Shown here: positions 31,970 to 43,525 of the stretch, in pieces
Layout of the letters: each line of letters begins with the position of its first letter
Numbering within the stretch: position 1 is the stretch's first letter
Origin: Chlorocebus sabaeus
Lineage: Eukaryota > Chordata > Mammalia > Primates > Cercopithecidae
NCBI RefSeq assembly: GCF_047675955.1
Contig: NC_132904.1
Span: 86,123,447 to 86,187,446 of the forward strand
Length of the DNA: 64,000 nt
Direction: 5' to 3'
The notes under the pieces: generated by a model
Database searches by the model: none
The model's input: only the letters and a program-made list of their open reading frames with translations
Told to the model about the DNA's origin: nothing
Program-made: the position numbers and the translations under genes

Positions 31970-34235
31970 ATTCATTAACTTTTTCCCCCCTCAAAATTGC
32001 TTTGGTTATTTGGTGTCTTCCTTAGTTCCATTTACATTTTATGATTTTTTTTCCTGTTTCTTTGAAGAATATCATTGATATTTTTATAGAAATTGCATTT
32101 AATCTGTAGATCAATTTTGGCAGTATGGTCATTTTCACAATATTATTTCTTTCAATCCACAAGATATCTTCCATTTTTGTGACCTTTTCAATTTCTTGCA
32201 TCAGCATTTTATAGTTTTTCATGTAAAGGTCTTTCACCGCCTTAGTTAAATTTATTTCTAGGTATTTTATTATTTTGTAGATTCTATAAATAGAATTCCT
32301 TTCTTGATTTCTTTTTCTGCTTCTCTGTGTTTGGTATGTTACCAATTTTTATGTTAATTTTGTGTCCTGCAACTTTACTGAATTTGTTTATTAGTTCTAA
32401 AAGATTTTTGATGGGCCTTTCAGGATTTTCTATATAAAAGTATTATGTCATCTGCAAAAAGGGATAATCAGACTTCCTCCTTTCCAATTTGGATGTCCAT
32501 TATTTATTTCTCTTGACTAATTGTTCTGGTGAGGACTTCTAGTACTATGTTGAATAAGAGTGATTAGAGTGGGCATTCTTGTCTTGTTCCAGTTCTTAGG
32601 TAAAAATCTTTCAGTTTTTCCCCATTTGGCATAATACTAGCTGCTGGTTTGCTATATGTGGCTTTTACTGTATTGAGGCACACTCCTTCTATACCTAGTT
32701 TGTTGATGGTTTTTATCATGAAGTGATGTTGAATTTTTTCAAATGCTTTTTTGCATCTATTGAGATGATCAGCTAAACCTCTTATGTCTCACTGTACATA
32801 AAAATAAAATCAAGATGCATTAAAGACTTGACTTCAGTGAAGACCTGAAACTCTGAAACTACTAGAAGGAAATATTGGGGAAACACTTCATGTCATTGAT
32901 CTGGGCAAAAGTTTTTTAGAAAAGACTTCAGGGCTGGGCGCAGTGGCTCACGTCTATAATCCCAGCACTTTGGGAGGCCGAGGCGGGCGGATCACGAGGT
33001 CAGGAGTTCGAGACCATCCTAGCTAACATGGTGAAACCCTGTCTCTACTAAAAATACAAAAAAATTAGCCGGGTGTGGCGGCGTGTGCCTGTAATCCCAG
33101 CTACTTGGGAGGCTGAGGCAAGAGAATGGTGGGAACCCAGGAGGCTGAGCTTGCAGTGAGCCGAGATTGTTCCACTGCACTCCAGCCTGGGAGACAGAGC
33201 AAGACTCCATCTCAAAAAAAGAAAAGAAAAGAAAAGACTTCAAAAGCACAGGCAACAAAAACAAAAATAGACAAACAGACAAATGCTATTACATTAAGCT
33301 AAAAAGTTTCTATGCAAGAAAAAATAAACAATCAACAGAGTGAAGAAACAACCTATAGAATGGAAGAAAATACTTGCAAATGTTCCATCCAACAAGGGAT
33401 TAATAACAAAAATATATAAGGAACTCTAACACTCAATAGCAAAAAAAAAAAAAAAATCCAGTTACAAAATTAGTAAATAATCTGAGTAGACATATCTCAA
33501 AAGAAGACACACATGTGGCCAACTGGCATATGGAAAATTACTCAACATCACTAATCATTAGGAAAATGCAAATGAAACACACAGTAAGACATCATTTACC
33601 CCAGTTAAAATGGCTATTACCAAAAGGAGAAAAAAATAACAGATGCCGATGAGGCTGTGGAGAAAGGGGAACTCTAGTATCCTACCAGTGGAAATGTAAA
33701 TTAGTACAACCACTATGGAAAATGGTATGGAGGTGCCTCAGAAAACTAAAATAAATCTACCATGTGATCCAGTAATCTCACTGCTGTGTATATATATACA
33801 AACAAAAGGAAATTAGTATATTGAGGAGAAATGTGCATGCTGATGTTGATTGAGCACTATTCATAATAGCAAAGATGTGGAATCAGCCTAAGTGTCTATC
33901 AACGCATAAACAAATTATTTTTAAATGATAGAGAGAGAGAGAGAAGGGAAAACAAAGAGAGGTTGGTTAAAGCAAAACAGAAAGAATGAGTTCTGGTGTT
34001 CGATAGCACACTAGGGTAACTAACTACAGTTAACAATCATTTATTGTATATTTAAGAATAGCTAGAAAAGAAGATTTTAAATGTTCCCAACACTAAGAAG
34101 TAATAAATATTTGAGGTATGAATATTCTAATTACCCTGATTTGAGCATTACACATGCTATGCATGTATCAAAATAGCACATGCACCCTATAAATATGTAC
34201 AATTATTATGTATCCATAAACAAAAGATCATGGAA
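31970..34235 (+). mobile_element. 5'-inverted LINE-1 (L1MA/L1PB grade)
   Basis: 31970-32770 is L1 ORF2 in antisense (GCAGTATGGTCATTTTCAC, GGCATTCTTGTCTTGTTCC, TGCATCTATTGAGATGATC). From about 32775 the strand flips and the downstream part of ORF2 and the 3' UTR run in sense (AATCAAGATGCATTAAAGAC, AACATCACTAATCATTAGG, GATGAGGCTGTGGAGAAAGG, CACATGCACCCTATAAATATG). The inverted block is the part of L1 just upstream of the sense block, the structure produced by twin priming. All frames are broken. An AluY sits inside. Confidence 0.85.
32932..33232 (+). mobile_element. AluY
   Basis: GGCTGGGCGCAGTGGCTCAC, GGATCACGAGGTCAGGAG, GAGCTTGCAGTGAGCCGAGA. The tail is A-rich with GAAAA units. Target-site duplication AAAAGACTTCA on both sides. 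Confidence 0.95.
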
Positions 34236-35090
34236 AGGGGAATTGTAAACAGTAACAAGGACAAAAATACAAATGCAAGAATGTTCTTGTTAAAAACATG
34301 CTTGGGGACTTCAACTTATTTTTTATTAAACTTTCTATTCCATAGTTTGTTGGGATATCCTTATATTTTACCCATTGTCTGTTCCCCGTGACCAGGATCT
34401 TATCTAGGATATCATATATTTAGTCACTATGTCTCCTTAGGCTCCTTTAGGTTATGACAGTTTTTTCAGATTTTTCTTATTTTTGATGACCTTGTTTTTT
34501 AAAAGTTATTTTTCTTGTGTAACAAACCTGCACTTATACCCCTGAACTTAAAAATAAAAGTTAAATAAATAGAACTTATTTTTCTTATTTTTTCTTATTT
34601 TTGATAACCTTGACTGTTTGGAGGTATACTGGTCAGGTATTTGTATAATGTCCCTCAACTCAGGTTTTACTGATTTTTTAAAAACCATAATTAGAATAAA
34701 ATTATGGTTTTTTTTGGAAGAATGACCAAAGGCATGAAGTGCCATTTTCATCAGAGTACATCAAGGATACACATGACCAAGGTGACTAATAACCATTCAT
34801 ATTTACCTTAATCTCTTCACTGAAATACTGTTTGTCATACTCGCCATTATAAAGTTAATCTTTCCACCTCTTTCCATACTGTGTTCCCTGAGAAAATGTC
34901 ACTATGAACAGTCCACACTTAAGATGACAGTTATTCTCTATCTTTTTAAGGATGGAATATCTACATAATTATTTAGAATTCTTCTGCAGGGGAGAGTTGT
35001 CTCTTCTCCATCATTAATTTGTTTTTTAAATAATTTGTGTCAATATGGACTCTGCTTTTTTTTATTTAAAAATGTTTTAATTAAAAAATG
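34236..35090. other. old antisense LINE-like sequence, otherwise unassigned
   Basis: AGGTCAGGTATTTGTATAATG-like wording (34632-34660: GGTCAGGTATTTGTATAATGTCCC) recalls an old LINE 3' region. No frame. A tiny L1 tail at 34518-34575 interrupts it. Confidence 0.35.
34518..34575 (+). mobile_element. ultra-short L1 3'-end insertion
   Basis: TGTAACAAACCTGCACTTATACC and CCTGAACTTAAAAATAAAAG are the last ~45 bases of an L1 with an A-rich tail. Flanks AGTTATTTTTCTT (34504-34516) and ACTTATTTTTCTT (34574-34586) resemble target-site duplications. The insertion is extreme in its 5' truncation. Confidence 0.75.
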
Positions 35091-35309
35091 TTTTAACATA
35101 AAAAATGTTTTATGAAGTTAAACTCTCAAATTTGGTGCCAACTCAGATTATTTGGAATAAAAATACAAGTAAATAAATAAATACACGTATACTTACATGC
35201 ATGCATAACATAAAGTTTCTAGATATGCTAAGCTCTTGTTTTGTTTATTTTCCTATATATTTGCAAGGAAGGCTTCTCTAATAGCATATGAGCCTTTCTC
35301 CCCCATATA

Positions 35310-35790
35310 TTGCTACTTTATTTTTTAATAAAAATTGTATACAGTCATGGTGTATATATATACACACACACACACATATATATGATTTTTACAGTCAAGT
35401 AAAGAATATATTAATGTCTTCACATAGTTACCTTTTTGTGTGTTGTGTTGTTAGAGTACCTGAAATCTACTCTCAGCAAATTTCCAGTATACAATACAGT
35501 ATTATTAACTTCAACCATCATGCTGTACATTAGATTTCTAGACTTATTCACTCTTTGACCAGAATATTCCCATTTCCCCTACCTCCTCTCCCCTAGTAAC
35601 CATTTTCCCCTGCTTCTATTTACTCATTTTTTTAGATTCCCCATGTTCATGAGATGGTGCAGTATTTTTCCTTCTGTATCTGGCTTATTTCAATTGGCAT
35701 AATGTCCTCCAGGTTTATCCGTGTTGTCATAAATAGCAGGATCACCCTTCTTTGGAGGTTGAATAATATTTGTGTGGAACACCACTCTCC
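35310..35790 (-). repeat. old L1 3' region, antisense
   Basis: CAGTATTATTAACTTCAACC, GACCAGAATATTCCCATTTCC, TATCTGGCTTATTTCAATTGG and GTTTATCCGTGTTGTCATAAA are in antisense L1 order. Confidence 0.75.
35351..35386 (+). repeat. (TA)n(CA)n microsatellite
   Basis: TATATATATACACACACACA followed by CATATATATG inside the antisense L1. Confidence 0.9.
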
Positions 35791-35865
35791 AAAGTTGTCT
35801 TCCTTCAGTGACTTCACATGACACTTTAAAGCTCTTGGAGTTGGAAATTCACTCTTGGGAATTCT

Positions 35866-36222
35866 TTCTCTCTCTCTCTCTCTTTCTCTCTCTCCCGCCC
35901 CCCTCAACAACCCCCCCCCCCCCCCCGCCCCGGCCTTTTAAACAGAGTCTCACTCTGTTGCTCAGGCTGGAGTGCAGTGGTGCAGTCTCAGCTCACTGCA
36001 ACTACTGCTTTCCTGGCTCAGGCAATCCTCATGCCTCAGCCTTCCAAGTAACTGAGATTACAAGTGTGTGCCACCATATCCAGCTAATTTTTGTATTTTT
36101 AGTGGAGACAGGGTTCCGCCATGTTGGCCAGCTAGTCTTGAACTCCTAGCCTCATGTGATCTGCCCGCCGCAGCCTCCCAAATTTCTGGGATTACAGGCG
36201 TAAGCCACCATGTCCGCCCTGT
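35866..36222 (-). mobile_element. AluS with long (CT)n and poly-C tail
   Basis: Alu body from about 35935 (AACAGAGTCTCACTCTGTTG) to TAAGCCACCATGTCCGCC. The tail on the left is replaced by CT repeats and a C16 run (35866-35932). Target-site duplication GGAATTCT before the tail (35858-35865) and after the body (36227-36234). Confidence 0.9.
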
Positions 36223-36269
36223 CTTAGGAATTCTCTATGTCTTCTTCTATATTCATATTATCTTCCATT

Positions 36270-36300
36270 ACCTACCCCCCCCCACACACACACACACATC
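36270..36300 (+). repeat. (C)9(AC)n microsatellite
   Basis: A run of about nine C followed by ACACACACACACAC. Confidence 0.85.
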
Positions 36301-36391
36301 ATAAGGAAAACATAAAGAATAGAGAAATAAAGGAAAGATCGTTTCTTCAAATATCCAATAAATTGTCATATAGAAAAGGCATTAAAGCCTG

Positions 36392-36506
36392 TATCAAAAT
36401 ATCTCATGTACCTCATAAGGATATATACATCTACTATGTACGCCAAAAAATTAAGAATAATTTTTTTAAATAACAAATAAAAATGTGAATAGCTAAAAAG
36501 AAAAGA
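36392..36506 (+). mobile_element. short 5'-truncated L1 with clear target-site duplication
   Basis: TGTATCAAAATATCTCATGTACC, GATATATACATCTACTATGTACG and an A-rich end are L1 3'-UTR. The flanks AAAAGGCATTAAAGCC (36376-36391) and AAAAGGCATCAAAGCC (36507-36522) are a 16-bp duplication with one change. Confidence 0.88.
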
Positions 36507-36639
36507 AAAGGCATCAAAGCCACTATCTTTTGCTCCATAGAACTGAGATAGAACTGGTAGATACAATTTCGAAGTCAAATTTGGCATAACATAAAAATAA
36601 AAAAATAAAAATCCTTAAACATTTACTCAATGCATTCTT

Positions 36640-36900
36640 TAAATAAATATTTATTAAACAACTATTACATGTTAACCATTCTTTCTGAAGTGGGAATATA
36701 ACACTAAACAAGATGGAAAAGTTCCCTCCATATAGATTTTGTATTTTCAAAAAAAGAATTGAACAATTAAACTAAAGGAAGTTTATTTCAGAGACCAGTA
36801 AGTGTTTTAAAGAGAATAAACAGACTTTTATAATAAAGTATATTGATGGAGAGGGCAGAAAGATCATTCTAGAAATGAAAACTTCTAAAACTAGTAAGAA
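36640..36900 (-). repeat. L2 3' end, antisense
   Basis: AAATATTTATTAAACAACTATTAC, AACACTAAACAAGATGGAAAAG and CTTTTATAATAAAGTATATTG follow the L2 antisense order. Confidence 0.6.
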
Positions 36901-36929
36901 TCACCTAATCAGATAGTGAGCACTCTGCC

Positions 36930-37215
36930 ACCGTAGACATTCATACTCTATAGTATCACTGACATTAATCGAGAACATCTATCTGCTCAGTGTTCTCCTA
37001 AGTGCTTCACAATTCATTTAATCTTCAAAAACAAGATAAAACAATACAAATTTAAGGAAAACTATCTTGTGGATACAACTATGGTTCTGATTTTACACAT
37101 GAAAAAATAAAAGAGTAGAAAAGTTAATGAACTCACCCAGTGTTACAAACTGGGAAGCAACTGAGCCAAACTGAACTCATATGGTCAGATTCCAGAGCAA
37201 GTGCTCTTTTTCATG
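36930..37215 (-). repeat. MIR
   Basis: TTCTCCTAAGTGCTTCACAATTC, TTTACACATGAAAAAATAAAAG, GGGAAGCAACTGAGCCAAAC and GTGCTCTTTTTCATGACAC form a reverse MIR with an internal gap. Confidence 0.65.
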
Positions 37216-37254
37216 ACACTCAGAGGCCACTAGGTTTGTTGACCATAAGTATGG

Positions 37255-37400
37255 ATGCTGTTCATTCATTCGACATTCAACATTCCTATCCAGTGCCTGC
37301 TTTATGTCATCTGCAGAGCGCAACACTGGAAACAGAGCCCTGAACAAAGCCGCCGTTAGTCCCAGCTCTCACAAAGCTCACAGTGTATGCTTTCAGGATG
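37255..37400 (-). repeat. L2 3' end, antisense
   Basis: TTCATTCATTCGACATTCAAC, CAGTGCCTGCTTTATGTC, CACTGGAAACAGAGCCCTGAAC and CTCACAAAGCTCACAGTG. Confidence 0.7.
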
Positions 37401-38439
37401 TCACTCGTTGGGTTCTCTGGGAAGATGACACTGAAGCAGAATCATAAGGGAAAAGGTTCCTAAAGGAATGAGACCTGTGTGAGGAAAAGGGAAAAAACAT
37501 ACTATAAAACAAATGGAAAACATCAGATTAAGCCTTGAGAGACAGACTAGAACCCTTCAGAAAGAAGCAACTCTTGCCAATAAATGAGATTTTAATAAAA
37601 CTTAATGTGCCTTATGTTGTATTTGATTTGCTGAACACTTTGATTTCTTAGAGACGCTGAATTTACTTTTATAATCATATTGTTCTCCTTTCAGTAAGGG
37701 TAAGGTTGAAAGAATCACTACTTCAGATTTGAACAACAACAACAAAAAGCCAGTGTTAAGATTCTCAATTCAAACAACTTAGTGCAGGTTGGTGAGAGGA
37801 AATATCAACTCTTTCCAAATCAAAATATAAATACAATATTCCAAAAATCACAATTTATAAGTAATATTTGTGTAATGGAATTCATTTTATTGTGATCTTG
37901 TTCTACCCAAATGCAGAGGCTGGAAATGGAATGAAAATTCTCTTTGAAACCACTACTGGTCAAGAACACGATCCTGTGTTTCCAGAGCTTAGGAATTTCC
38001 TGGGAAGCTTAGAGGAAGCTACTCAGACAGTGCAGGGCTACTAAACAAATTTCATGGCACAGGTAAGCAGTATTTCTGCTGGAAGTTCCTCACACATGGA
38101 GAGGCAAGTGATGATGGTTTGTTCTGTCCGATGGTGCTGAGAACAGCCAACATGTACCCTTGACAGAGGTTATGTGTGGAAATGCCTATGTAAATAGCCA
38201 CACTAGGGCTACAGGCCTTATTGTGGCATCCATATGGCTTCCTGGCAGTTATGACTGATAGGTACTTTGCAGTCTCTTGATGATAATTCTGCTTCTGTCC
38301 TCATACCATGTCCCCTTCCCCTGTGCTCCTTCTTCTTAAGCCCCTATGACTTCTTCCATGCTAAGTTTCTATCCAGATCTACCTGCTCTACTCCAACTTT
38401 CCACTTAGGAATTTCATCTGGTCTCCCCCAGGAGTGGGG
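37401..38439. other. single-copy DNA, nothing recognised
   Basis: About 1 kb without recognised repeats, exons or RNA genes. Confidence 0.45.
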
Positions 38440-38770
38440 CTAGTCTGAGACTTATCATAAAAGAAAGAGCTAAGGTCATACGGTACAAACTTTCAGTTAT
38501 AAGATGAACAATTTCTGGGGATGTAATGGACAGCATAGAGACTGTAGTTATTAATACTGTATCATATACTTTATATTTGCTAAGAGAGTAGATCTTAAGT
38601 GGTTTTACCACAAAGCAAAAAATGGTAACTACGTGAGGTGATGGATATGTTAATTAACTTGACTGTGGTCACCATTTCACAATATATATATATGTCAAAT
38701 TATCATGTATACCTTAAATATATATAATTTTTACTTGTCAATTGTACCTCATTAAAGCTGGGTAGGGGGG
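38440..38770 (+). repeat. L1M 3' end
   Basis: TTTCTGGGGATGTAATGGAC, CTAAGAGAGTAGATCTTAAG, GGTGATGGATATGTTAATTAAC, CACCATTTCACAATATATA and GTACCTCATTAAAGCTGG are the ordered 3' end of an old L1. Confidence 0.75.
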
Positions 38771-40439
38771 AAGAGAGCTAAACTAATGAGTTTGGCCCAC
38801 TGTCCATCAGAATTTGGCTTTACTAAGAAACACTTTGGTTGTTACATATCTGCCTGTAGATAAGTTTCACTCAGATGGGTCTCCTATTCAAATGTCCCAC
38901 GGGCTCATTCTTTTGCTAAGAGATGGTGGGGAAAGTAAGCAGTGTAAGTGATAACCTAGAAGAGCTACTTCACTATAAACTTTGTAAATTATTGAGACAC
39001 AAACATAAATGTCATATGCTTGTGGGGAATACGGCCAAGGTAAAATTGGGAAAGAGATATTCTTCCCACTTCTCCATGAAGAAATGCAGCTCAATTTCAG
39101 CCATTGGCTGAAGACCATAGTGAGATTAGTTGGGTGTCTCCAGGACTCTCACATATAAGGGGTACCTGTACTCAGTAGTGAGTGCCAGTTATACCCAGCA
39201 TATCCAGGAACAGAGAGCTGGAGCATTTGGGAAGAGGAAAAAGACTTGAATAGAGGAAATGAAGCAGTTGACCAAATACAATTTTGCAATAGAACAATGG
39301 TGGGGACTTTATTGGGAGATAGGCTGATGACAGGAGGTGAGGACAAAGGTGAAACACAGACTGCAGACAGGTGAATAGGAGAGATGAGCAAAAGATAATG
39401 TAATGAATCTTAAAATTGCAGATGTCTGAGACAATAACCAACAAACAGAACGCAAGTAGACATTCAATCACAGGGTAAATCTGGCCAAAATAGTCATATC
39501 GAGGGGTGATGTGGGATTAAGAAAATAATAAGTCTGAGTTTGATTGCTTGTGCTTGGCTACTGTTAAGATATGCCTTTTGCAGAATGAACTTGCCAAAGA
39601 TAAGATGAAACAACATAAAATTTAGTTTTCTGGCATGTACTGCCAACAGGAAGAAATAGAGGTGCTTTTAGGATGCTATCTTGATAACTTATGTTCCTGC
39701 TTGAGCTTGAACAGTGAAAACACAAAGGCAACAGCTTTGCCCATGAAGATGTACCTATTACAGAAGTGAAGCACAGGACATTGGAAGGCCAGGCGCAACC
39801 TCAATTCTCCAGGAAATGTGTATTCACTGCAAAACAACTATTATGGGATGTAGTATGTTCAAAGGGCAAGGATGTCTGCATGCATCATAGGAAGCTGAGT
39901 GTTTGGGATTTAAACGTGGACTTTGACTTGAGTTCTGATGATTCTACTTCCTGACTGTAAAAAGGGAAAAGTGTTCATCATTGTTTCCATGAGATGTGTC
40001 GTTAAAGTTCCTCTTTATTGACTGTGAGCTTGACATCTATTTGTAAGATTGCCTGGGGCTCCCAAAGTTAAAAATATTACTCTTAGTACTTTTTATTTTT
40101 GTGGCTCTTGAAGTGGTAGTGAAAATAAATTCTTAGAAGCCTCTTTTCATTAAAAACAAATAATGGTAGAAGGAGAGAGGAAAGATTGCAACTACAGAAA
40201 AGAAAGAAGCTGTTAATCTAACCTCTTGTGATGGTCGAGAGTGTTTTGCTTATGTATCACATGTTTTGAGAGCACATAAGGATACCAGAAAATAGCAGAA
40301 GGCTATCTAGTGGCCAGGGAATTCTTGGAAGGCAGGAGGTGCAGAGATGAGACAATAAGCAACAAGAAGACAAGTAGAGGAGAGATCTCATCATGGGTAC
40401 CAGGAAGATGACTTCAGTGGTTCTAACAAGGAAAAAAAC
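38771..40439. other. single-copy DNA, nothing recognised
   Basis: About 1.7 kb. Several short open frames on both strands lack splice context, composition bias or recognisable motifs. Confidence 0.45.
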
Positions 40440-40612
40440 ATGACGGGCATGGTGGCACATGCTTTTAGTTCCAGCTACTTAGGAGGCTGAGATGAGAGAA
40501 TTCGATTGCTTGTGCCCAGGAGTTCAAGGCTGCAGTGAATTATGATTGTATCACTGCACTCAAGCCTGGGCAACAGAATGAGATCCTGTCTCTTAAACAA
40601 ATAAACAAACAA
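40440..40612 (+). mobile_element. Alu fragment (second half, J-like)
   Basis: GACGGGCATGGTGGCACATGC, GTTCAAGGCTGCAGTGAAT, CCTGGGCAACAGAATGAG and an AAAC-type tail. The left monomer is missing. Confidence 0.85.
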
Positions 40613-41087
40613 TCCTATGCTGAAAAGCCTCTTTCTGTTCTGGTACTCCCAAGTAAGTTAACTCACAAAAAGCCAGGGACATCACAGCAAGGTTGTAGAG
40701 TCAGGGAAAAAATTAGGGGAGGGTATACATCAACTTTCCATATAATCCTCTGTGTTAATCGTAAAATGCATGGTTTTTGTTGATACATGCTGATCTTCCT
40801 CTGTTCCTATAGTACCTTATATATGTGTTGTATAAGAATGCTGCCTAATTTATGCACTGCACATACACTACTAAAACACTTGCCCAAAGTGAGATTATTT
40901 TTAAAATATGCTTTCTACAACTTTCAAAGTCATACAATGTGAGATAGAAGTTGCAAGCACAATTAAAATAGTCCCTCTGTACACTTTGGAAATTTGTGAC
41001 AAGGAGCTAATATCTTACCCAAATTACTAGGTAAAATAAACTTTATTCAGTATGTAGATATGTAACCAAACAAATGTATCCATGGGA
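40613..41087. other. single-copy DNA, nothing recognised
   Basis: No recognised feature. Confidence 0.4.
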
Positions 41088-41526
41088 TGCTACAGGATTA
41101 GTTCGCTAGGAAGCAGATTCTGAGAAGCAGTTTAGCTTGCAAGATGTTTATTAAGGAGTGCCCATGGAGTCCACATCTGTTGAAGGAATGGGAAGGAAGC
41201 AGGAAGCAGCAGGGAGAAGGTAATGCGCAAAGTAATCTCAACAGCAGCCTCCACCAACCCTATGGGGAACTCTGAAGCTATCAGGGCACTTCAGTGTTGT
41301 CCAGACTTGGGCCACTTGGCCAGGCCCTCAATATGGAGCCGTCATTTAATGCAGGCCACCCCTCTGGAGGGTATGTGCTTGGTTATGGCAGCTGTGTAGC
41401 TGGGGCAACCTCTGAAGGGGCTGACAACATTCTCACCTCTTAGAGCACCAAGTCCTTCATCATTGGAGGATCTGGGAAGCATATCAAGTGTCCACCCCAT
41501 GGAATGTCTGTGTGTCCAGGACTACA
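41088..41526 (-). mobile_element. ERVL-like solo LTR
   Basis: A 439-bp block bounded by TGCTACAGG on the left and GGACTACA on the right (TG..CA ends, inverted TGTAG/CTACA). On the minus strand CCTTAATAAACATCTTGC near the end is a polyadenylation region, setting orientation. Wording after it (CTCAGAATCTGCTTCCTAGC) is ERVL-LTR-like. Family not assigned; no clear target-site duplication. Confidence 0.55.
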
Positions 41527-41689
41527 CCAGATGATATGGAGAAGATAAATAAGTAATGTATCTAAGATACAGTTATCTCTCTCAAGTGAAAGAGAAAGAG
41601 AAACCGTGTGTCACACACATTCAAGAGGAAGAAGAGCATATTTAATAGCATCAATTCTGACACTTGCAAGTTGTGTGAGCTTAACTCTT

Positions 41690-42215
41690 GTATGGCTCCA
41701 ATTTTTGTTTGGAAGTTATAGATAATAACTTTACTAAATTTACTTATCAGTTCTAGTAGCTTATTGGTGTAGTCTTTAGGTTTTTTCAACTATAAGATCA
41801 TATTATCTGCCAACAAGGATAATTTGACCTCTTCCTTTCTAATTTTGATGCCCTTTATTTCTTTCTCTTTTCTGATTCCTTAGCTAAGACTTTCAGTACT
41901 ATGTTTAATAACAGTGGTGAAAGTGGACATCCTTGTCATGTTCCAGATCTCAGAGAAAAGGCTTTCAGTCTTTCCCCATTCAGTATGCAACTACCTAAGG
42001 TTCTGTTGGATATGTCTTTTATTATATTGAGGTATGTCCCTTCTATAGCCAGTTTTTTGTTAAAGACACATCAAAAAAATAAAAAAGAAAACTACAGGAC
42101 AGTATCTCTGATAAATATTGATGCAAAAACCTTCAGTAAAATACTAGCAAATTGAATTCAACAACACATTAAAGAAATCATTCATCATGACCAAGTGGGA
42201 TTTATCCCAGAAATA
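41690..42215. repeat. rearranged L1 ORF2 fragments in opposite orientations
   Basis: 41690-42060 is antisense ORF2 (TTTAATAACAGTGGTGAAAG, CATCCTTGTCATGTTCC, TTTTATTATATTGAGGTATG). 42062-42215 is sense ORF2 (GAAAACTACAGGACAGTATC, ATGACCAAGTGGGATTTATCC). The sense part is upstream of the antisense part in L1 and no L1 3' end follows, so this is not simple twin priming. Confidence 0.75.
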
Positions 42216-42220
42216 AAAAC

Positions 42221-43140
42221 TGCATTAGTTTTCTATTGCTGCTATAACAAGTTACTACAAATTGAGCAGCTTAAAAACCACAAATTTGGCAGTGTGCATT
42301 GGCTCACACCTGAAATCCCAGCACTTTGGTAGGCCGAGGTGGGCAGATCACCTGAGGTCAGGAGATTGAGACCAGCCTGGCTAACATGATGAAACCCCAT
42401 TTCTACTAAAAACACAAAAATTAGCTGGGTGTGGCGGTGCACGCCTGTAATCCCAGCTCCATGGGAGGCTGAGGCAGGAGAATCACTTGAACCCAGGAGG
42501 CAGAGGTTGCAGTGAGCTGAGATTGTGCCATTGCATTCCAGCTTGGGCAACAAGAGCAAAACACTGTCTCAAAACAAACAACCAACCCACAAATTTATTT
42601 TCTCACAGTTTAGATCCATAGATCAAAAGTCTTCGCTTGTTTGCTTTGGGCCCCACAAGGCTGAAATCAAAGTGTCATCAGGGCCGTATTCCTATCTGGA
42701 GGCTCTAGAGGAGAATCCATTTCCTTGATCATTTGGGATATTGGCAGAATTCAGTTTCTTGAAGTTGTAGGGTTGAGCTCCCCATTTCTTTGCTGGCTGT
42801 CATTTGAGGGCCAATCCTAGCTTCTAGAGGCCACCTACATTCCTTTGCTTATTGCCCCTTCATTCATCTTCAAAGTCAGTTACAGTGGGTCCGGGCCTTC
42901 TCGTGCTTTGGATCTCTCCTGCATCTTCTTCTGTCACGTCTCAGATAAACAGTTCTACTTTCCTCTTCCACTTTTAAGGGTGCATGTGAATAGACTGAAC
43001 CCACTCAGATAACCCAGGATAAGCTGTGTATTTTAATGTACATCACCTTAATTTGTACATTTTTTTGTCATGTTACATATCTACAGATTTCAGGGATTAG
43101 GGTGTGAACATCTTTGGGAGCCATTATTCTGCCTACCACA
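42221..43140 (-). mobile_element. MLT1-type (MaLR) LTR, split by an Alu
   Basis: TGCATTAGTTTTCTATTGCTGC at the left, GTATTCCTATCTGGAGGC, AATAGACTGAACCCACTCAG and CATTATTCTGCCTACCACA at the right. Flanks AAAAC (42216-42220) and ACAAC (43141-43145) suggest a 5-bp duplication. Confidence 0.85.
42288..42586 (+). mobile_element. AluS inside the MLT1
   Basis: GGCAGTGTGCATTGGCTCACACC through GGGCAACAAGAGCAAAACAC. Perfect target-site duplication CCACAAATTT at 42278-42287 and 42587-42596. Confidence 0.95.
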
Positions 43141-43149
43141 ACAACTTCC

Positions 43150-43235
43150 AGAGTTATGTGAGGAGATGTGAAATGCCTATGTGGCTGGCATGGAGTAAAC
43201 TCTCAATAAACAAAATTCATGTCTGGGGTTTGGAA
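43150..43235 (+). repeat. MIR 3' end
   Basis: GAAATGCCTATGTGGCTGGC then GTAAACTCTCAATAAAC. Confidence 0.55.
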
Positions 43236-43409
43236 AAATACATTGACTAATAAGTGCTGGAGTCATCCGTAGGGCTTCATGGAAAAGAAGGGCTGAGTCT
43301 TGAAGGAAGGAAAGGACTCAGATAAAGGAAAGGACAGAAAAGAGACTACTATGTCATGCAAATAATATAAACAAAAGAACAAATGCTTCAAGTTGTAGCA
43401 GCAAGACAC

Positions 43410-43525
43410 AGGGCCTTGATGAAAAATTGAACTGAATTCAAATGCTCACTCTACTTGTTATGAGGTTTGTTATCTTAAACATTTAAATATAGCTCTCTGG
43501 GTCTCAGTTTTCCTGTTTTTATTTT
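43410..43525 (+). repeat. MIR
   Basis: TGAATTCAAATGCTCACTC, GAGGTTTGTTATCTTAAAC and CTGGGTCTCAGTTTTCC keep the MIR core order. Confidence 0.55.

Noticed and set aside
32022..32345. 107-codon minus-strand frame
   Set aside because: Relic of L1 ORF2 in the inverted part of the L1 at 31970-34235.
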